DNA of 64,000 bases, taken from positions 4,092,001-4,156,000 of the forward strand of contig NZ_CP049786.1 in the NCBI RefSeq assembly GCF_011290365.1, read 5' to 3'. The position numbers were made by a program, and so were the translations under genes. Position 1 is the stretch's first letter; each line of letters opens with the position of its first letter. The stretch is from Leclercia sp. 29361 (GTDB lineage: Bacteria; Pseudomonadota; Gammaproteobacteria; Enterobacterales; Enterobacteriaceae). A model generated the notes under the pieces. That model did no database searches and had not been told where the DNA came from. It saw only the letters and a program-made list of their open reading frames with translations. Of the stretch, positions 28,404-38,881 are shown one piece after another.

Positions 28404-31209
28404 TCAGTCCGGAAACGTATCACTATCTTCTGTAACGTCCGCTTTCTCTGGTAACATTCTGTTTTTAATATACTGTGAATTCCTGCAGATGAGAGGAAAA
28501 ATCTCCGAGTTATTCATTATACAACTCGTTGCCGTACGGGCGTCCTCCGGAGACCATGATGAAAATGAAAACGTCTGACGGTCAAGCCATTGAGACAATA
28601 ATACATTATCAACAGAAGCGCTAAACAGCGCCGCAATAGCCCTGCGTTCAACGGCCTTCTCAGGTTCAATAAACGACAACTCATTATGAAAACGGGTAAT
28701 AATCGCAATACGGCTGTCAATACGAATATGTCTTTCAAGTAAGACATCGTGCAACTCATCAAGTACAGTCTCTCTCTGGGTATCGTCGAGGCAAGACCAC
28801 AGGAAATGAATGTTCTCGGCATTTGTGACAACGTCTGGCTCTGCATCACGGAACCATGATGCAAAGATACCCACACTACCTTCCATCCGGATATGCTGCC
28901 CCTGAAGTTGCATTTGTTCAAGGATAAAGCGCATGTTCACAGGAAGAACCGTAAAACACTCAATAAGCCTTTCAGAAGAACTAAATACTCCACATGCCAG
29001 GGCGTTCAGCTTTTTCTTCAAAATATCAAACTGCTCACCTGACTGATATACGTCATGGAGTAATACTGGACCCATAGCATTCACATCAGACTCAATTATT
29101 TTCTCTGACAGTGCTTTTTGACGCTCTCGCACAAATATTAAAAGAGAGGTTGCATTTGTAGCTTCTTTGATGACGTCATACTGACCTTTAACAAAGCTCA
29201 GGACAGGTATATTCACCAGAAGACCTAAATCAACAATCCTGCCAACAGCATTTTTGATGTACGGCAGAACATTTTTATCCTTAAGTGCTATAAAGATACT
29301 CTCGGCAGTACGTAGATAACGAAGATATGCAGCCAAAGCCAGGTCAAACCGTTCCTCACCAATATGTTCACTGTACGACTCGATACCGGCATAGTTACCA
29401 TGGAGCACCATGTGAGCAACAGCCTGTGCAGCAAATTCCGCAGGGAAGAGATTCCTCGTCGCCGTATTATTAAGATAATATTGATTTAAAACATTATTAT
29501 TCCAGTCCGGGCTCAGAACAATTTTTCTGAAATGGATAACGTCCTCAACAACCTGACGATTTTTAAGCGTCATTATTGCAGAGCTAACCTGAGCCCCACC
29601 TGTACCATCATTCTTTCCAATTACGTTCTGTACCGCCTTCGATGCAATATTGATATGCCGGATAATTCCCGGATTAAAAAGGTCTATCTGAGGTTGCTCA
29701 GCTCCATAGCGTAACATCTCCTCCCGACCGTGATTTCCGATATCTAGTGTGCCAATTTTCAGGTTTGACAAGGTCTCTTCATTATTGACAAGGTATTCCA
29801 CATAAAATACGCCATCTACAAAATTCTCCATTTTATTCAGTAGTGATTCACCGGCCAGAACAGAGTATGAATCAGCTTCCTGCAGCAACGTCTGCGTGGA
29901 TTCAGCCTCCAATTTTTCTGAATCCTGAATTTCATCAAGTTTACTCACAATAAACGATATTTGCCTTTCGACGAAAGGCTCTAGGCTTATCCGCCCGTCA
30001 GCCATCAGTTTCTGCAGACTCAATACGAAACCTTCATCATTCTTTTCTCTGAGTGAAACAGCATAACTCTGATTCAGCATTTGCACTGCGACTTTGAGTT
30101 GCGGTTCGGCGAGAGCCTGACACTTCTCATCCATCCGGCTATAAGAAACCAGCCAGTCTCGCATCTGAATATGTGGTGCCACTCGCTGCCATGCTTCAGC
30201 GAAACCCCACAAGGCCGTCAGTTCTTCAAGCCGTGGGATATTTATAGCACCAATCGCGTCTTTAAGAGGCGTATCAAGCAACTCGCTCCTGGCAAGCTCC
30301 ACCGTGGACTGATAGTGGATGCTCATCAGAAATTCGCTCCATCTTTCTGTATCGTTATTAAAAATTCGGGATATTTGTTGATAAGTTAGCGAGAGCATCT
30401 CGTCAAAATCATCCGGAGCAATACCGGGTTCGGTCTGACTAGCTTTGGGATCGCGAAGTAATACTTTAATATCTCGCTCCCCGTATCTGACCACCAGTAA
30501 GTAGAGAGCAATAAGAATATGGCGATGATCTTCTGTTGCAGGAACGGTAAGGTTCAGAATATGAATATCATTAACAAACTTCTTCATTAATCGCGGTGTG
30601 ATACGAGGATACTCAGAGGGTTTCCAGCGCTCAAGCAACACCGTTGCTTCCCGGCACGCTATCCCTGCATCCTCATTTACTGTTTCTTTCCAGTACTGCC
30701 TTAACGCTTCCTGCCATCCTGCCGAAATAAGAGGAGGAACCTGAAAACTTACAGGAATCCGCTTTGCAATAAACTCACGCCCGCTGAAACCCGCCACAGA
30801 AAGTGAGGCTGAAACCTGTCTTGCCGAATAGGGCACCACTATCCTGAAGTGTTCATGAGTGGCTCCGGCAATAAGCTCCATATCACTCCAGAGCTCTTTC
30901 ACTTTGTCTGCACTGATTCGGTCCAGATTATCAATGATAAGGATGAAGCGATCTCCATGGGAAATGACCTCTTTGGAGGTAAATCCCTGCAGAGCTTCAG
31001 CCAGCTCAATAGCTCCGACCTCCTTATTAACTAGCCAAGTCTCTTCAATCCTGTCAGTACTGTTGCGTTTGAACAAATCACCAATACTCGAATACCCTTT
31101 CTTTCTGTACCATTCCATGTTCTGCAGGCATGCCAGTCCTGCGACCATAATGGCAGGAGAAAGAAACGCGGCCACCTCAACATAAAAAAGCCACCCTAAT
31201 AATGACTCC
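28404..31209 (-). pseudogene. KAP-family P-loop NTPase, C-terminal part (935 codons), separated from its N-terminus by an IS3-like element
   Basis: This fragment holds most of a KAP NTPase. It opens with a membrane helix (ESLLGWLFYVEVAAFLSPAI, about 31170-31209), then the Walker B region FILIIDNLDRISADKV and VVPYSARQVSAS typical of KAP proteins, and a long helical C-terminal region of about 700 residues. Joining it to 32457-32926, after removal of the element and one copy of the TTG duplication, restores one open frame of 1092 codons including the stop. KAP NTPases include PifA of plasmid F, which excludes phage T7, and occur in defence islands. A GTG at 31175 could start a truncated product without Walker A. 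Confidence 0.85.
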
Positions 31210-31242
31210 TTGTGATCCTACCCACGTAATGTGGACACGGCC

Positions 31243-32097
31243 CTAAGCGAGGTTCTGGTTTTCAAATTGTTCGGGACTGAGTCCGCCACAGGCACTGTGT
31301 CGGCGCCACCGATTGTAATCACACTCGATATAATTAAACACCGTCATCCGCATGATTTCCCGGCTGATAAGGCGTTCCCCGTGGATACATTCCACCTTCA
31401 GCGAGTGGAAGAAGCTTTCCGCGCAGGCATTGTCGTAACAACATCCTTTGGCACTCATGCTACCGTGCAGATTATGCCGCTTCAGTAACGCCAGATAGTC
31501 TGCCGAACAGTACTGCCCGCCTCTGTCCGTATGCACGATGACATTTTCCGGGCGCTTACGTCGCCAGAGTGCCATCTGTAGCGCATCGCAGGCCAGCTGC
31601 GCTGTCATCCGCGACGACATCGACCAGCCGATGACAGCACGGGACCACAGGTCAATGACCACCGCCAGGTACAACCAGCCTTCGTCCGTGCGCAAGTACG
31701 TGATGTCACCCGCCCACTTCTGATTCGGGCCACTCGCGTAAAAATCCTGTTTCAGCAGATTTTCAGACACCGGCAGGCCATGTTCGCGGTATCGGACCGG
31801 GCTGAACTTCCGGGCCGCTTTTGCGCGAAGCCCCTGACGCCGCAGGCTGGCGGCAATGGTTTTGACGTTGTACTCAGGCAGTTCGTCAGCGAGACGAGGC
31901 GCACCATAACGCTGTTTTGCCTCAGTGAATGCCTGACGGACAGCAGTATCACAGACGAGCCGGAACTGCTGACGTGGTGTTATCTGCTGACGACGCAGAC
32001 GCCACGCATACCAGCCGCTACGGGCGACCCGCAGTACCCGGCATATGGCTTTGACGCTGAACTCAGCCCGATGTTTTTCAATAAAGACATACTTCAT
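31243..32097 (-). CDS. IS3-like transposase OrfB (DDE integrase domain)
   Basis: 284-aa catalytic half of the transposase, with a helix-turn-helix-like N-terminus and an rve/DDE core: the first Asp in [14 protein letters not shown], the second in [12 protein letters not shown], and the Glu in [15 protein letters not shown]. In IS3 elements OrfB is made mainly as an OrfAB fusion through a programmed -1 frameshift in the 4-base overlap region. It overlaps orfA by 4 bases here. Confidence 0.94.
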   Translation of the reverse strand: MKYVFIEKHRAEFSVKAICRVLRVARSGWYAWRLRRQQITPRQQFRLVCDTAVRQAFTEAKQRYGAPRLADELPEYNVKTIAASLRRQGLRAKAARKFSPVRYREHGLPVSENLLKQDFYASGPNQKWAGDITYLRTDEGWLYLAVVIDLWSRAVIGWSMSSRMTAQLACDALQMALWRRKRPENVIVHTDRGGQYCSADYLALLKRHNLHGSMSAKGCCYDNACAESFFHSLKVECIHGERLISREIMRMTVFNYIECDYNRWRRHSACGGLSPEQFENQNLA

Positions 32098-32393
32098 TTC
32101 AGGCGCTTCGCGAAGTATGTCGCGGCCTTTTGGAGAATGGCCAGCTCCTCTGCCTGTTCCGCCAGTTGGCGCTTAAGACGGGCAATTTCAACGGACATTT
32201 CCTGCTCACGTTCGGAAGAGCTGCGGGCATTGTTAATCTTACTGCGCCATGCGTAGAGCTGGGATTCGTACAGGCTGAGTTCCCGGGCAGCGGCAGCAAC
32301 ACCGATACGTTCCGCAAGCTTCAGGGCTTCGTTGCGGAATTCAGGCGTGTACTGTTTGCGGGGCTTCTTACTGGTTGATGCTGGTTTTGTCAT
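32094..32393 (-). CDS. IS3-like transposase OrfA (HTH protein)
   Basis: 99-aa DNA-binding protein with the IS3-family helix-turn-helix ([20 protein letters not shown]) and a C-terminal leucine-zipper region ([20 protein letters not shown]). It binds the element ends and regulates transposition. The frame is intact. Confidence 0.94.
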   Translation of the reverse strand: MTKPASTSKKPRKQYTPEFRNEALKLAERIGVAAAARELSLYESQLYAWRSKINNARSSSEREQEMSVEIARLKRQLAEQAEELAILQKAATYFAKRLK

Positions 32394-32456
32394 GAGTCAC
32401 CTCTGGTTAAGAGTTTACTCACTTAGTCGTGTGTCCACTTTTCGTGGGTAAGATCA

Positions 32457-32926
32457 TTGTTAGTAAAATATTGATTAAGGTCTGTTAGCACATAACGAAG
32501 CATCTGCACGGAAAGCAATGACAGTAAAATAAAAACGACGGTCAACCAGCTTAGCCTGCTGCTGACCCTCTTGTCGTATTCAACGATGTTACCCAGAGCC
32601 AGATTTTTATACTTATCCAACACATCCCGGGAGCCCGGACATTGTAGGCTGACCCCGTGGTGGATGACATCGATAAGCGCTTTTTTAGTTGAGCCATGAT
32701 GGTAACGTTCTGCATCAAAGTTAATGAACGTAAAATCATCTTTAAGCTTTTTCTGCAGGAACTTCAATATTGTTGACTTACCTGAACCCAGCTCACCTTC
32801 CAGACCAATAATATTGACATCAGGTGTCCTGATGATCTGAGCCACATTCTCTGCAACTTTTTCATGACTGCTGCCTCTAAACATATCCTGGTCAGCGGGT
32901 GATTCCGTCTGCAATCGTAGAGTCAT
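32457..32926 (-). pseudogene. KAP-family P-loop NTPase, N-terminal part (Walker A)
   Basis: The N-terminal 156 codons of the KAP NTPase. Walker A is at about residues 44-52 (GELGSGKST), and a membrane helix lies at about residues 125-147 (LTVVFILLSLLSVQMLRYVL), which fits the insertion of membrane segments inside the KAP NTPase domain. The frame runs into the IS3-like element and ends 11 codons later at 32423. The missing C-terminal part is at 28404-31209. As it stands the gene cannot make an intact NTPase unless the element excises precisely. Confidence 0.88.
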
Positions 32927-33784
32927 TCAGCAATTTCCTTCGTTATAACGTAAGATTCTTTCACTATTAGACACAGTACAGAGCCCACAGCAACCAAATG
33001 ACTGCAGCCGGGGCAGTTTAGTTTTAAGCATGCATAAGCCGATTTCGATGGAATCCCTTTCACACAATAATATTGAATTGAAGCAATGAAAACATTAATG
33101 TGTTTGTTGTGACTAGCTGCAGGGGCCTGGAAGAAATTCCAAAGCCTGACAAACCGGAACAGGGCTTGCTCTGCTCCGGTTTTATCCAGTTCATCTTGAA
33201 GCCCTTGTTTTTGTTACATATCCCTGCTCACTCTTTCAGCCATTGTTAAGCTTCTTGTGTGTAATCTGCGAATAATACGGATGCAAAATTGATGCAATGG
33301 ATTATACATACCTACAGCGCACGTTACGCTGAGCTGAATCGAATTTCAGAGAACGTTCTTCGCTATTACCCTGCCCAGCCAGTTGAACACATTTTATCAT
33401 CCGGCCCCGAGAGTGACATGTTCTCTGCCTGGTACAGCCTTCATCAGAGTCAAACTAGACGTTATTTACAGGCAAAAGAAGACAGCTACAGAGTTTAAGT
33501 CTGACATTATTCGTGGCTGTGTCTGCCTTCGGAGTTTTCAGCTTATCCCGATAACAGCGGTTTTGAAAAATTGACGTTTTTTACACCGGTACATTGCCCG
33601 AACGCAATCTCCCCCGTAGCGAAATACCGCCCCGCAGAAAATCGTCCATGCTCGGCATGCCCCTGGAACATCAGCATCTTTTCAATAAAGGTTTTACAGC
33701 CTATAGTCTGTATAACACAAAATACACCTTACCTGCTGTATTACAGGGCGGTACTCCCTACTCAGTCTGCGAGGCAGGTCACTT
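32927..33784. other. Region without a convincing gene between KAP and the HTH gene
   Basis: This stretch of 858 bases must hold the KAP promoter (minus strand, right of 32926) and the promoter of the HTH gene at 33785. A strong hairpin is at 33151-33182. A 69-codon frame at 33289-33498 has no good ribosome-binding site. An imperfect palindrome around 33730-33755 (TACCTGCTGTATTACAGGGC) lies before the HTH gene and could be its operator. Confidence 0.5.
33151..33183 (+). terminator. Terminator-like hairpin
   Basis: AAACCGGAACAG and CTGCTCCGGTTT form a 12-bp stem with one mismatch around GGCTTGCT, followed by TTATCC. No gene ends directly before it, so it may be the relic of a lost gene or may work on the other strand. 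Confidence 0.55.
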
Positions 33785-34081
33785 ATGAATAATCAGTTCC
33801 CGATAAAAACGCTGAACCAGCTCAGACCTGTGCTAATCGGGTTTCGCAAAATCAAGGGCTTCACGCAAAAAGATGTGTCTGAGAGGCTTGGCGTAACGCA
33901 GCAAACCTATGCCCGCCTGGAAGCAAACCCTGCTAGCGCCAGTATTGATCGTCTGTACAAGGTATTCAGTATTCTGGGCGTAGAAATAACGCTGTCATCT
34001 ATTTCCCCTTCACCCTTCATTTCCCACACAGAGATGAGGGGGGCATTTGACAGCACTCCCGCCAGACGGGAGAAATGGTGA
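33785..34081 (+). CDS. XRE/HipB-like helix-turn-helix protein, orphan antitoxin candidate
   Basis: 98-aa protein with an XRE-type helix-turn-helix at about residues 20-75 (RKIKGFTQKDVSERLGVTQQ, then a second half TYARLEANPASASIDRLYKVF), closely resembling HipB, the antitoxin that represses hipBA. No HipA-like kinase follows: the next 423 bases hold no gene, only a short frame beginning at the overlapping ATGGTG. It is therefore an orphan, either a solitary regulator or the remains of a toxin-antitoxin pair. Confidence 0.75.
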   Translation: MNNQFPIKTLNQLRPVLIGFRKIKGFTQKDVSERLGVTQQTYARLEANPASASIDRLYKVFSILGVEITLSSISPSPFISHTEMRGAFDSTPARREKW

Positions 34082-34504
34082 CTATTAGAAGTTTGCTAGT
34101 TTTGTCGAATGACGCCAACTACATGTCCGCATCCATCGAGTAGTGGCTTCAAGCCACGATTGTCACTGCCTCCGCTGCCTTTTTCCAGTAACTCTCTCCT
34201 TTTAATTCTAATATTTAGGGGTGTCAACGCAAAGCAGAAACGGCACCTTCTTTGCGAGACAGAAATGACCTGTGATTGCCTGGCCGATTTATGGCAGCTA
34301 AGTGCGAGAAGCGGATATAGCGAATTCGCCATTGTACGGGATTAGCAGGTTTACTGAAGCAACCTGCGATGGCGTTATGGCAATAGTCAGTCCCCTGTCC
34401 AGTCGGCATAGGTGGCCACCTCGTCACCGCCGGGGATAAACTGATTGAAGCCTCCGCGCAAAATCACTTATTCTTTTCCGTTAATAAAATGCAGGAGCAA
34501 AGTC
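34082..34504. other. Gene-free region after the orphan HTH gene
   Basis: 423 bases without a convincing gene. It contains the acuR promoter and looks like scrambled remains; opposing open frames of about 78 codons are mirror images of each other and carry no recognisable domain. This is where a toxin gene would be expected if the upstream HTH protein was once a HipB. Confidence 0.4.
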
Positions 34505-35161
34505 ATGACTGGCGAAATTCGTGGGCGAGGCAGGCCACGAAAAACAGAGAGTACCTATACAGATACCCGTAATGACCTGATCCGAAGCGGGCTTGAACTG
34601 CTCACGCAGAATGGTTTTCTTTCAACGGGAGTCGATGCCATTGTCAAAAATGCCAGTGTTCCTAAAGGCTCATTTTATTACTATTTCAAGAGCAAAGAAG
34701 AGTATGCCCAGACTGTTCTGAGCGCCTATGACAGTTTCTTTGTGCATAAACTCCAAAAACATCTGTATGAATCATCCTTCACACCAATGATGCGTCTGGA
34801 AAATTTCATCGACGATGCCTGCGACGGCATTAAAAAGTACAATTTCACCCGGGGCTGTCTGGTTGGCAATATGATGCAGGAGAGTCCGGGTCTTCCACTG
34901 TCCTTTATCAAACAGCTCCACGAAATACTTGAGCGCTGGCAGGCGCTTGTGGCGTGCTGTCTGTCCGACGCGTTATCTTCGGGCGAAATCCGTTCCGATA
35001 TGAATAATACGCAACTGGCGGCCATTTTCTGGAGCAGTTGGGAGGGTGCCGTAATGCGTGCCAAACTTTATTGCTCAACCCAGCCTGTGTACGACTTCTG
35101 GAGCTATTTCAAAAAGTCAGTACGCTATCAGCCCTCTAAGGACACGGCTGTTGAAAAGTAA
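34505..35161 (+). CDS. acuR: TetR-family regulator, AcuR/NemR-like
   Basis: 218-aa repressor with an N-terminal TetR helix-turn-helix (VDAIVKNASVPKGSFYYYFK) and a ligand-binding C-terminal domain of the TetR_C type. It resembles AcuR, which controls acrylate reductase acuI, and the electrophile sensor NemR. AGGAG lies 7 bases before the ATG at 34505, so this start is better than 34445. It is convergent with acuI and probably controls it through the palindrome at 36264-36282. The inducing ligand, perhaps acrylate or another electrophile, is inferred. Confidence 0.78.
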   Translation: MTGEIRGRGRPRKTESTYTDTRNDLIRSGLELLTQNGFLSTGVDAIVKNASVPKGSFYYYFKSKEEYAQTVLSAYDSFFVHKLQKHLYESSFTPMMRLENFIDDACDGIKKYNFTRGCLVGNMMQESPGLPLSFIKQLHEILERWQALVACCLSDALSSGEIRSDMNNTQLAAIFWSSWEGAVMRAKLYCSTQPVYDFWSYFKKSVRYQPSKDTAVEK

Positions 35162-35163
35162 AA

Positions 35164-35184
35164 AAGGGGCCGCAGCCCCTGATA
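35164..35184 (-). terminator. Terminator between convergent acuR and acuI
   Basis: GGGGC and GCCCC arms around CGCA. On the minus strand the stem is followed by TTTTTT, so it terminates acuI; on the plus strand the tail is poor. Confidence 0.7.
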
Positions 35185-35223
35185 ATAATTATCAAACCCA
35201 GGCTGAGCCTGGCTTCCACTTCA

Positions 35224-36213
35224 TTAGCTACACTGAATTACTGCCCGGCCACGAATTCCGCCACTCAGAAGTTTTTCGGCCACATTGATGGCATCACTCA
35301 GCGGATAAACGGTGGTCAGGCTATCCAGTCTGGACTCCGGTAAATACTGTACCGCCTGCTGCCAGATCGCCGCTCTTTTTTCCTTCGCGAACATGACACT
35401 GTCAATCCCTTTCAGCGTGACGCCACGCAGGATAAACGGAGCCACATTCCCCATTAGTTCCATCCCCTGTGCCATGCCGCAGGCTGCAACAATACTGCCA
35501 TAACGCACCCCGGCGCATACATTGCAGAGCGTATGGCTACCGACTGTATCAATGGCGGCAGCCCAGCGTTCTTTCTGTAACGGTTTTCCGGGACAGGAGA
35601 GCTCGGAACGGTTAATAATCTCGTCCACACCGACCGTTTTATAGAGCCAGGCAGCCTCTTCCGGGCGTCCAGTAGACGCCGTAACGCGGTACCCCATTGA
35701 TGCAAGGATCATGGCCGCAATGCTCCCGACGCCGCCGCTGGCACCGGTAACAAGTACCGGACCATCTTCAGGCTTAATACCATGATTCAGAAGTGCGTCT
35801 ACGCACAGCATCGCGGTAAACCCAGCTGTTCCGATTGCCATTACGTGTTTGCCGTTAGCGCCAGCCGGGAGCGGCGTCAGCCAGTCTCCATTTACCCGTG
35901 CTTTTTCGGATAGTCCGCCCCAGTGTTTTTCCCCAACACCCCAGCCGGTCAGGAGAACCTTATCTCCGGCCTGATATTCGGGATGTGAACTGGCGGACAC
36001 TGTACCGGTAAAATCAATGCCGGGCACCATGGGAAAGCGTCGGACGATTGGGCCCCGGCCCGTAATGGCCAGTGCGTCTTTGTAGTTGATGGATGAATAG
36101 TCAACATTGACCTCCACATCCCCCTGCGGTAGTTCACTTTCAGCGATTTCAGCAAGTTGCGCACTATAGCGTCCATCTGTTTTGTTGATTAATAAAGATT
36201 TAAACACGTTCAC
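35224..36213 (-). CDS. acuI: Acryloyl-CoA reductase AcuI-like MDR oxidoreductase (YhdH family)
   Basis: 329-aa NADPH-dependent medium-chain reductase without zinc ligands. The family N-terminus (YSSINYKDALAITGRGPIVR) and the nucleotide-binding motif VTGASGGVGSIAA are clear. YhdH/AcuI enzymes reduce acryloyl-CoA and protect against acrylate. Next to a TetR regulator, this copy looks like an inducible detoxification gene, extra to any chromosomal yhdH. It is followed by a terminator and preceded by a gene-poor stretch that holds its operator. Confidence 0.85.
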   Translation of the reverse strand: MNVFKSLLINKTDGRYSAQLAEIAESELPQGDVEVNVDYSSINYKDALAITGRGPIVRRFPMVPGIDFTGTVSASSHPEYQAGDKVLLTGWGVGEKHWGGLSEKARVNGDWLTPLPAGANGKHVMAIGTAGFTAMLCVDALLNHGIKPEDGPVLVTGASGGVGSIAAMILASMGYRVTASTGRPEEAAWLYKTVGVDEIINRSELSCPGKPLQKERWAAAIDTVGSHTLCNVCAGVRYGSIVAACGMAQGMELMGNVAPFILRGVTLKGIDSVMFAKEKRAAIWQQAVQYLPESRLDSLTTVYPLSDAINVAEKLLSGGIRGRAVIQCS

Positions 36214-36263
36214 CTCGTTTGTCCGGGCGTTTACCGTTCAGTCATTAAGTCGTCAATAAATAA

Positions 36264-36282
36264 TATTGACCGATCGTCTAAT
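36264..36282. promoter_or_regulatory. Candidate AcuR/NemR-type operator upstream of acuI
   Basis: ATTGACCGATCGTCTAAT is centred on the palindrome CGATCG and resembles the NemR box TAGACCGATCGGTCTA known in E. coli. It lies about 50-70 bases upstream of the acuI start, where a repressor would block the promoter. The assignment to the neighbouring TetR gene is inference. Confidence 0.5.
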
Positions 36283-36552
36283 AATCAACACTACTATCCC
36301 AGTGCTTTGCCAGCATTCAAGAAACATTATTCATTTCATGCACTTAAAGCTGTCTTTTTTGACCGACATCAAACTGTATTCTGGTTTATCTGGTGCAGAG
36401 GGAAAATCAGCATCCCTGAAGATACATAGCTAATGCTTCAGAACACGGCTGATGATGCGATAAAACAACCAGGCTTTAATGAGTTAGTCTGAGCGGACCT
36501 TCGGCTCAGTAAATAGGTCCGCTCCGTGCCAAGAGCAGACGCTGGTAATTCG
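36283..36552. other. Non-coding stretch between acuI promoter region and IS1
   Basis: 270 bases with no gene. The left part belongs to the acuI promoter; a weak hairpin around 36487-36530 (GCGGACC ... GGTCCGC) resembles a terminator whose gene has been lost, which fits a deletion next to the IS1 copy. Confidence 0.45.
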
Positions 36553-36607
36553 GGTAATGGTGCCAACTTACTGATTTAGTGTATGATGGTGTTTTTGAGG
36601 TGCTCCA

Positions 36608-36883
36608 GTGGCTTCTGTTTCTATCAGCTGTCCCTCCTGTTCAGCTACTGAAGGCGTGGTGCGTAACGGTAAAAGTACTGCCGGACATCAGCGCTATCTC
36701 TGCTCTCACTGCCGTAAAACATGGCAGCTACAGTTCACTTACACCGTCTCTCAGCCCGGTACACACCAGAAAATTATTGATATGGCCATGAATGGCGTCG
36801 GATGTCGCGCCAGTGCACGCATTATGGGCGTTGGCCTCAACACGATTTTACGACACTTAAAAAACTCAGGCCGCAGTCGGTAA
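36608..36883 (+). CDS. insA: IS1 protein InsA
   Basis: 91-aa zinc-ribbon and helix-turn-helix protein ([23 protein letters not shown]) that binds IS1 ends and represses its own promoter. The InsAB' transposase is made by a -1 frameshift in the A-run near its 3' end. Confidence 0.95.
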   Translation: MASVSISCPSCSATEGVVRNGKSTAGHQRYLCSHCRKTWQLQFTYTVSQPGTHQKIIDMAMNGVGCRASARIMGVGLNTILRHLKNSGRSR

Positions 36884-37305
36884 ACTCACGCATACAACCG
36901 GGCAGTGACGTCATTGTTTGCGCGGAAATGGACGAACAGTGGGGTTACGTCGGCGCTAAATCACGCCAGCGCTGGTTGTTTTACGCGTATGACAGGATAC
37001 GGAGGACGGTTGTGGCGCACGTATTCGGTGAACGCACGTTGGTCACGCTGGAGCGTCTTCTGGGCCTGCTGTCGGCCTTTGAGGTCGTGGTATGGATGAC
37101 GGATGGCTGGCCGCTTTATGAATCACGCCTGAAGGGAGAACTGCACGTTATCAGCAAGCGATATACGCAGCGCATTGAGCGGCATAACCTGAATCTGAGG
37201 CAGCATCTGGCAAGGCTGGGCAGGAAGTCACTGTCGTTCTCAAAATCGGTGGAGCTGCATGACAAAGTCATCGGGCATTATCTGAACATAAAACACTATC
37301 AGTAA
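36802..37305 (+). CDS. insB: IS1 transposase InsB
   Basis: 167-aa DDE transposase part of IS1. [20 protein letters not shown] and [12 protein letters not shown] carry the catalytic acidic residues, and [16 protein letters not shown] is the usual C-terminal motif. The frame is intact and overlaps insA in a different frame. Confidence 0.95.
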   Translation: MSRQCTHYGRWPQHDFTTLKKLRPQSVNSRIQPGSDVIVCAEMDEQWGYVGAKSRQRWLFYAYDRIRRTVVAHVFGERTLVTLERLLGLLSAFEVVVWMTDGWPLYESRLKGELHVISKRYTQRIERHNLNLRQHLARLGRKSLSFSKSVELHDKVIGHYLNIKHYQ

Positions 37306-37340
37306 GTTGGAGTCATTACCGGTGCTCTGATATATTTATT

Positions 37341-37391
37341 ATACTATAGTGGGGTATGTGTTGATCTTAATGTAATACTCCCCTATAGTAT
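37341..37391. promoter_or_regulatory. FrmR operator: two inverted ATACTATAGGGG sites
   Basis: ATACTATAGTGGGGTAT (37341-37357) and ATACTCCCCTATAGTAT (37375-37391) are inverted copies of the same site, 17 bases apart, ending 28 bases before frmR. They match the form of operators of the RcnR/CsoR family (AT-rich arms with a G-tract) and of the E. coli frm operator. FrmR should repress the operon from here until formaldehyde crosslinks it. The IS1 end is only 21 bases upstream. Confidence 0.8.
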
Positions 37392-37418
37392 AAGAAATAC
37401 AGAGCAGTGAGGTAAGCA

Positions 37419-37694
37419 ATGCCCAGTACTCCTGAAGAGAAAAAAAAGGTCCTAACCCGGGTTCGCCGTATCCGGGGTCAGATTGATGCTCTGGAAAGAG
37501 CACTTGAAAGTGGCGCTGAATGCCGTTCCGTTCTCCAGCAAATCGCCGCCGTCCGGGGCGCCGCTAACGGACTGATGGCAGAGGTGCTGGAGAGCCACAT
37601 ACGGGAAACCTTTGACCAGAATGACAGCTACAGTCATGAAGTCAGTAAATCAGTTGACGATACGATTGAGCTGGTTCGTGCCTATCTTAAATAG
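37419..37694 (+). CDS. frmR: Formaldehyde-responsive repressor FrmR
   Basis: 91-aa all-helical repressor of the CsoR/RcnR family. The protein has the conserved Cys in [19 protein letters not shown] and a Pro-rich start ([20 protein letters not shown]). FrmR binds formaldehyde through the N-terminal Pro and this Cys, and releases the frm operator. It is the first gene of the frmR-frmA-VOC-frmB operon. Confidence 0.94.
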   Translation: MPSTPEEKKKVLTRVRRIRGQIDALERALESGAECRSVLQQIAAVRGAANGLMAEVLESHIRETFDQNDSYSHEVSKSVDDTIELVRAYLK

Positions 37695-37698
37695 GTGA

Positions 37699-38838
<1,140 letters not shown>

Positions 38839-38881
38839 TCCCATCAGAATTTTAATCAACTCAAACTGAAGGAAGTGGAAA

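Larger units (their letters stand above)
31213..32456 (-). mobile_element. IS3-like element (IS3 group), complete, 1244 bp
   Basis: The ends are near-identical inverted repeats: TGATCCTACCCACGTAATGT on the left and TGATCTTACCCACGAAAAGT read inward on the right, both continuing GGACAC. A 3-bp duplication TTG flanks it (31210-31212 and 32457-32459), as expected for this family. It holds the usual overlapping orfA and orfB, both intact. The sequence is very close to E. coli IS3. It interrupts the KAP NTPase gene, and the matching duplication and intact frames suggest a recent insertion. Confidence 0.95.
36553..37320 (+). mobile_element. IS1-family element, complete, 768 bp
   Basis: The length is exactly that of IS1. 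The ends are GGTAATGGTGCCAACTTACT on the left and GGTAATGACTCCAACTTACT read inward on the right. insA and insB are intact. The flanking 9-mers differ (GGTAATTCG on the left, GGTGCTCTG on the right), so there is no target duplication, which points to a deletion or recombination beside the element. It lies directly upstream of the frm operator. Confidence 0.95.

Noticed and set aside
33289..33498. 69-codon frame between KAP and the HTH gene
   Set aside because: No ribosome-binding site, no domain and no supporting neighbour; kept only as part of the described gene-free region.
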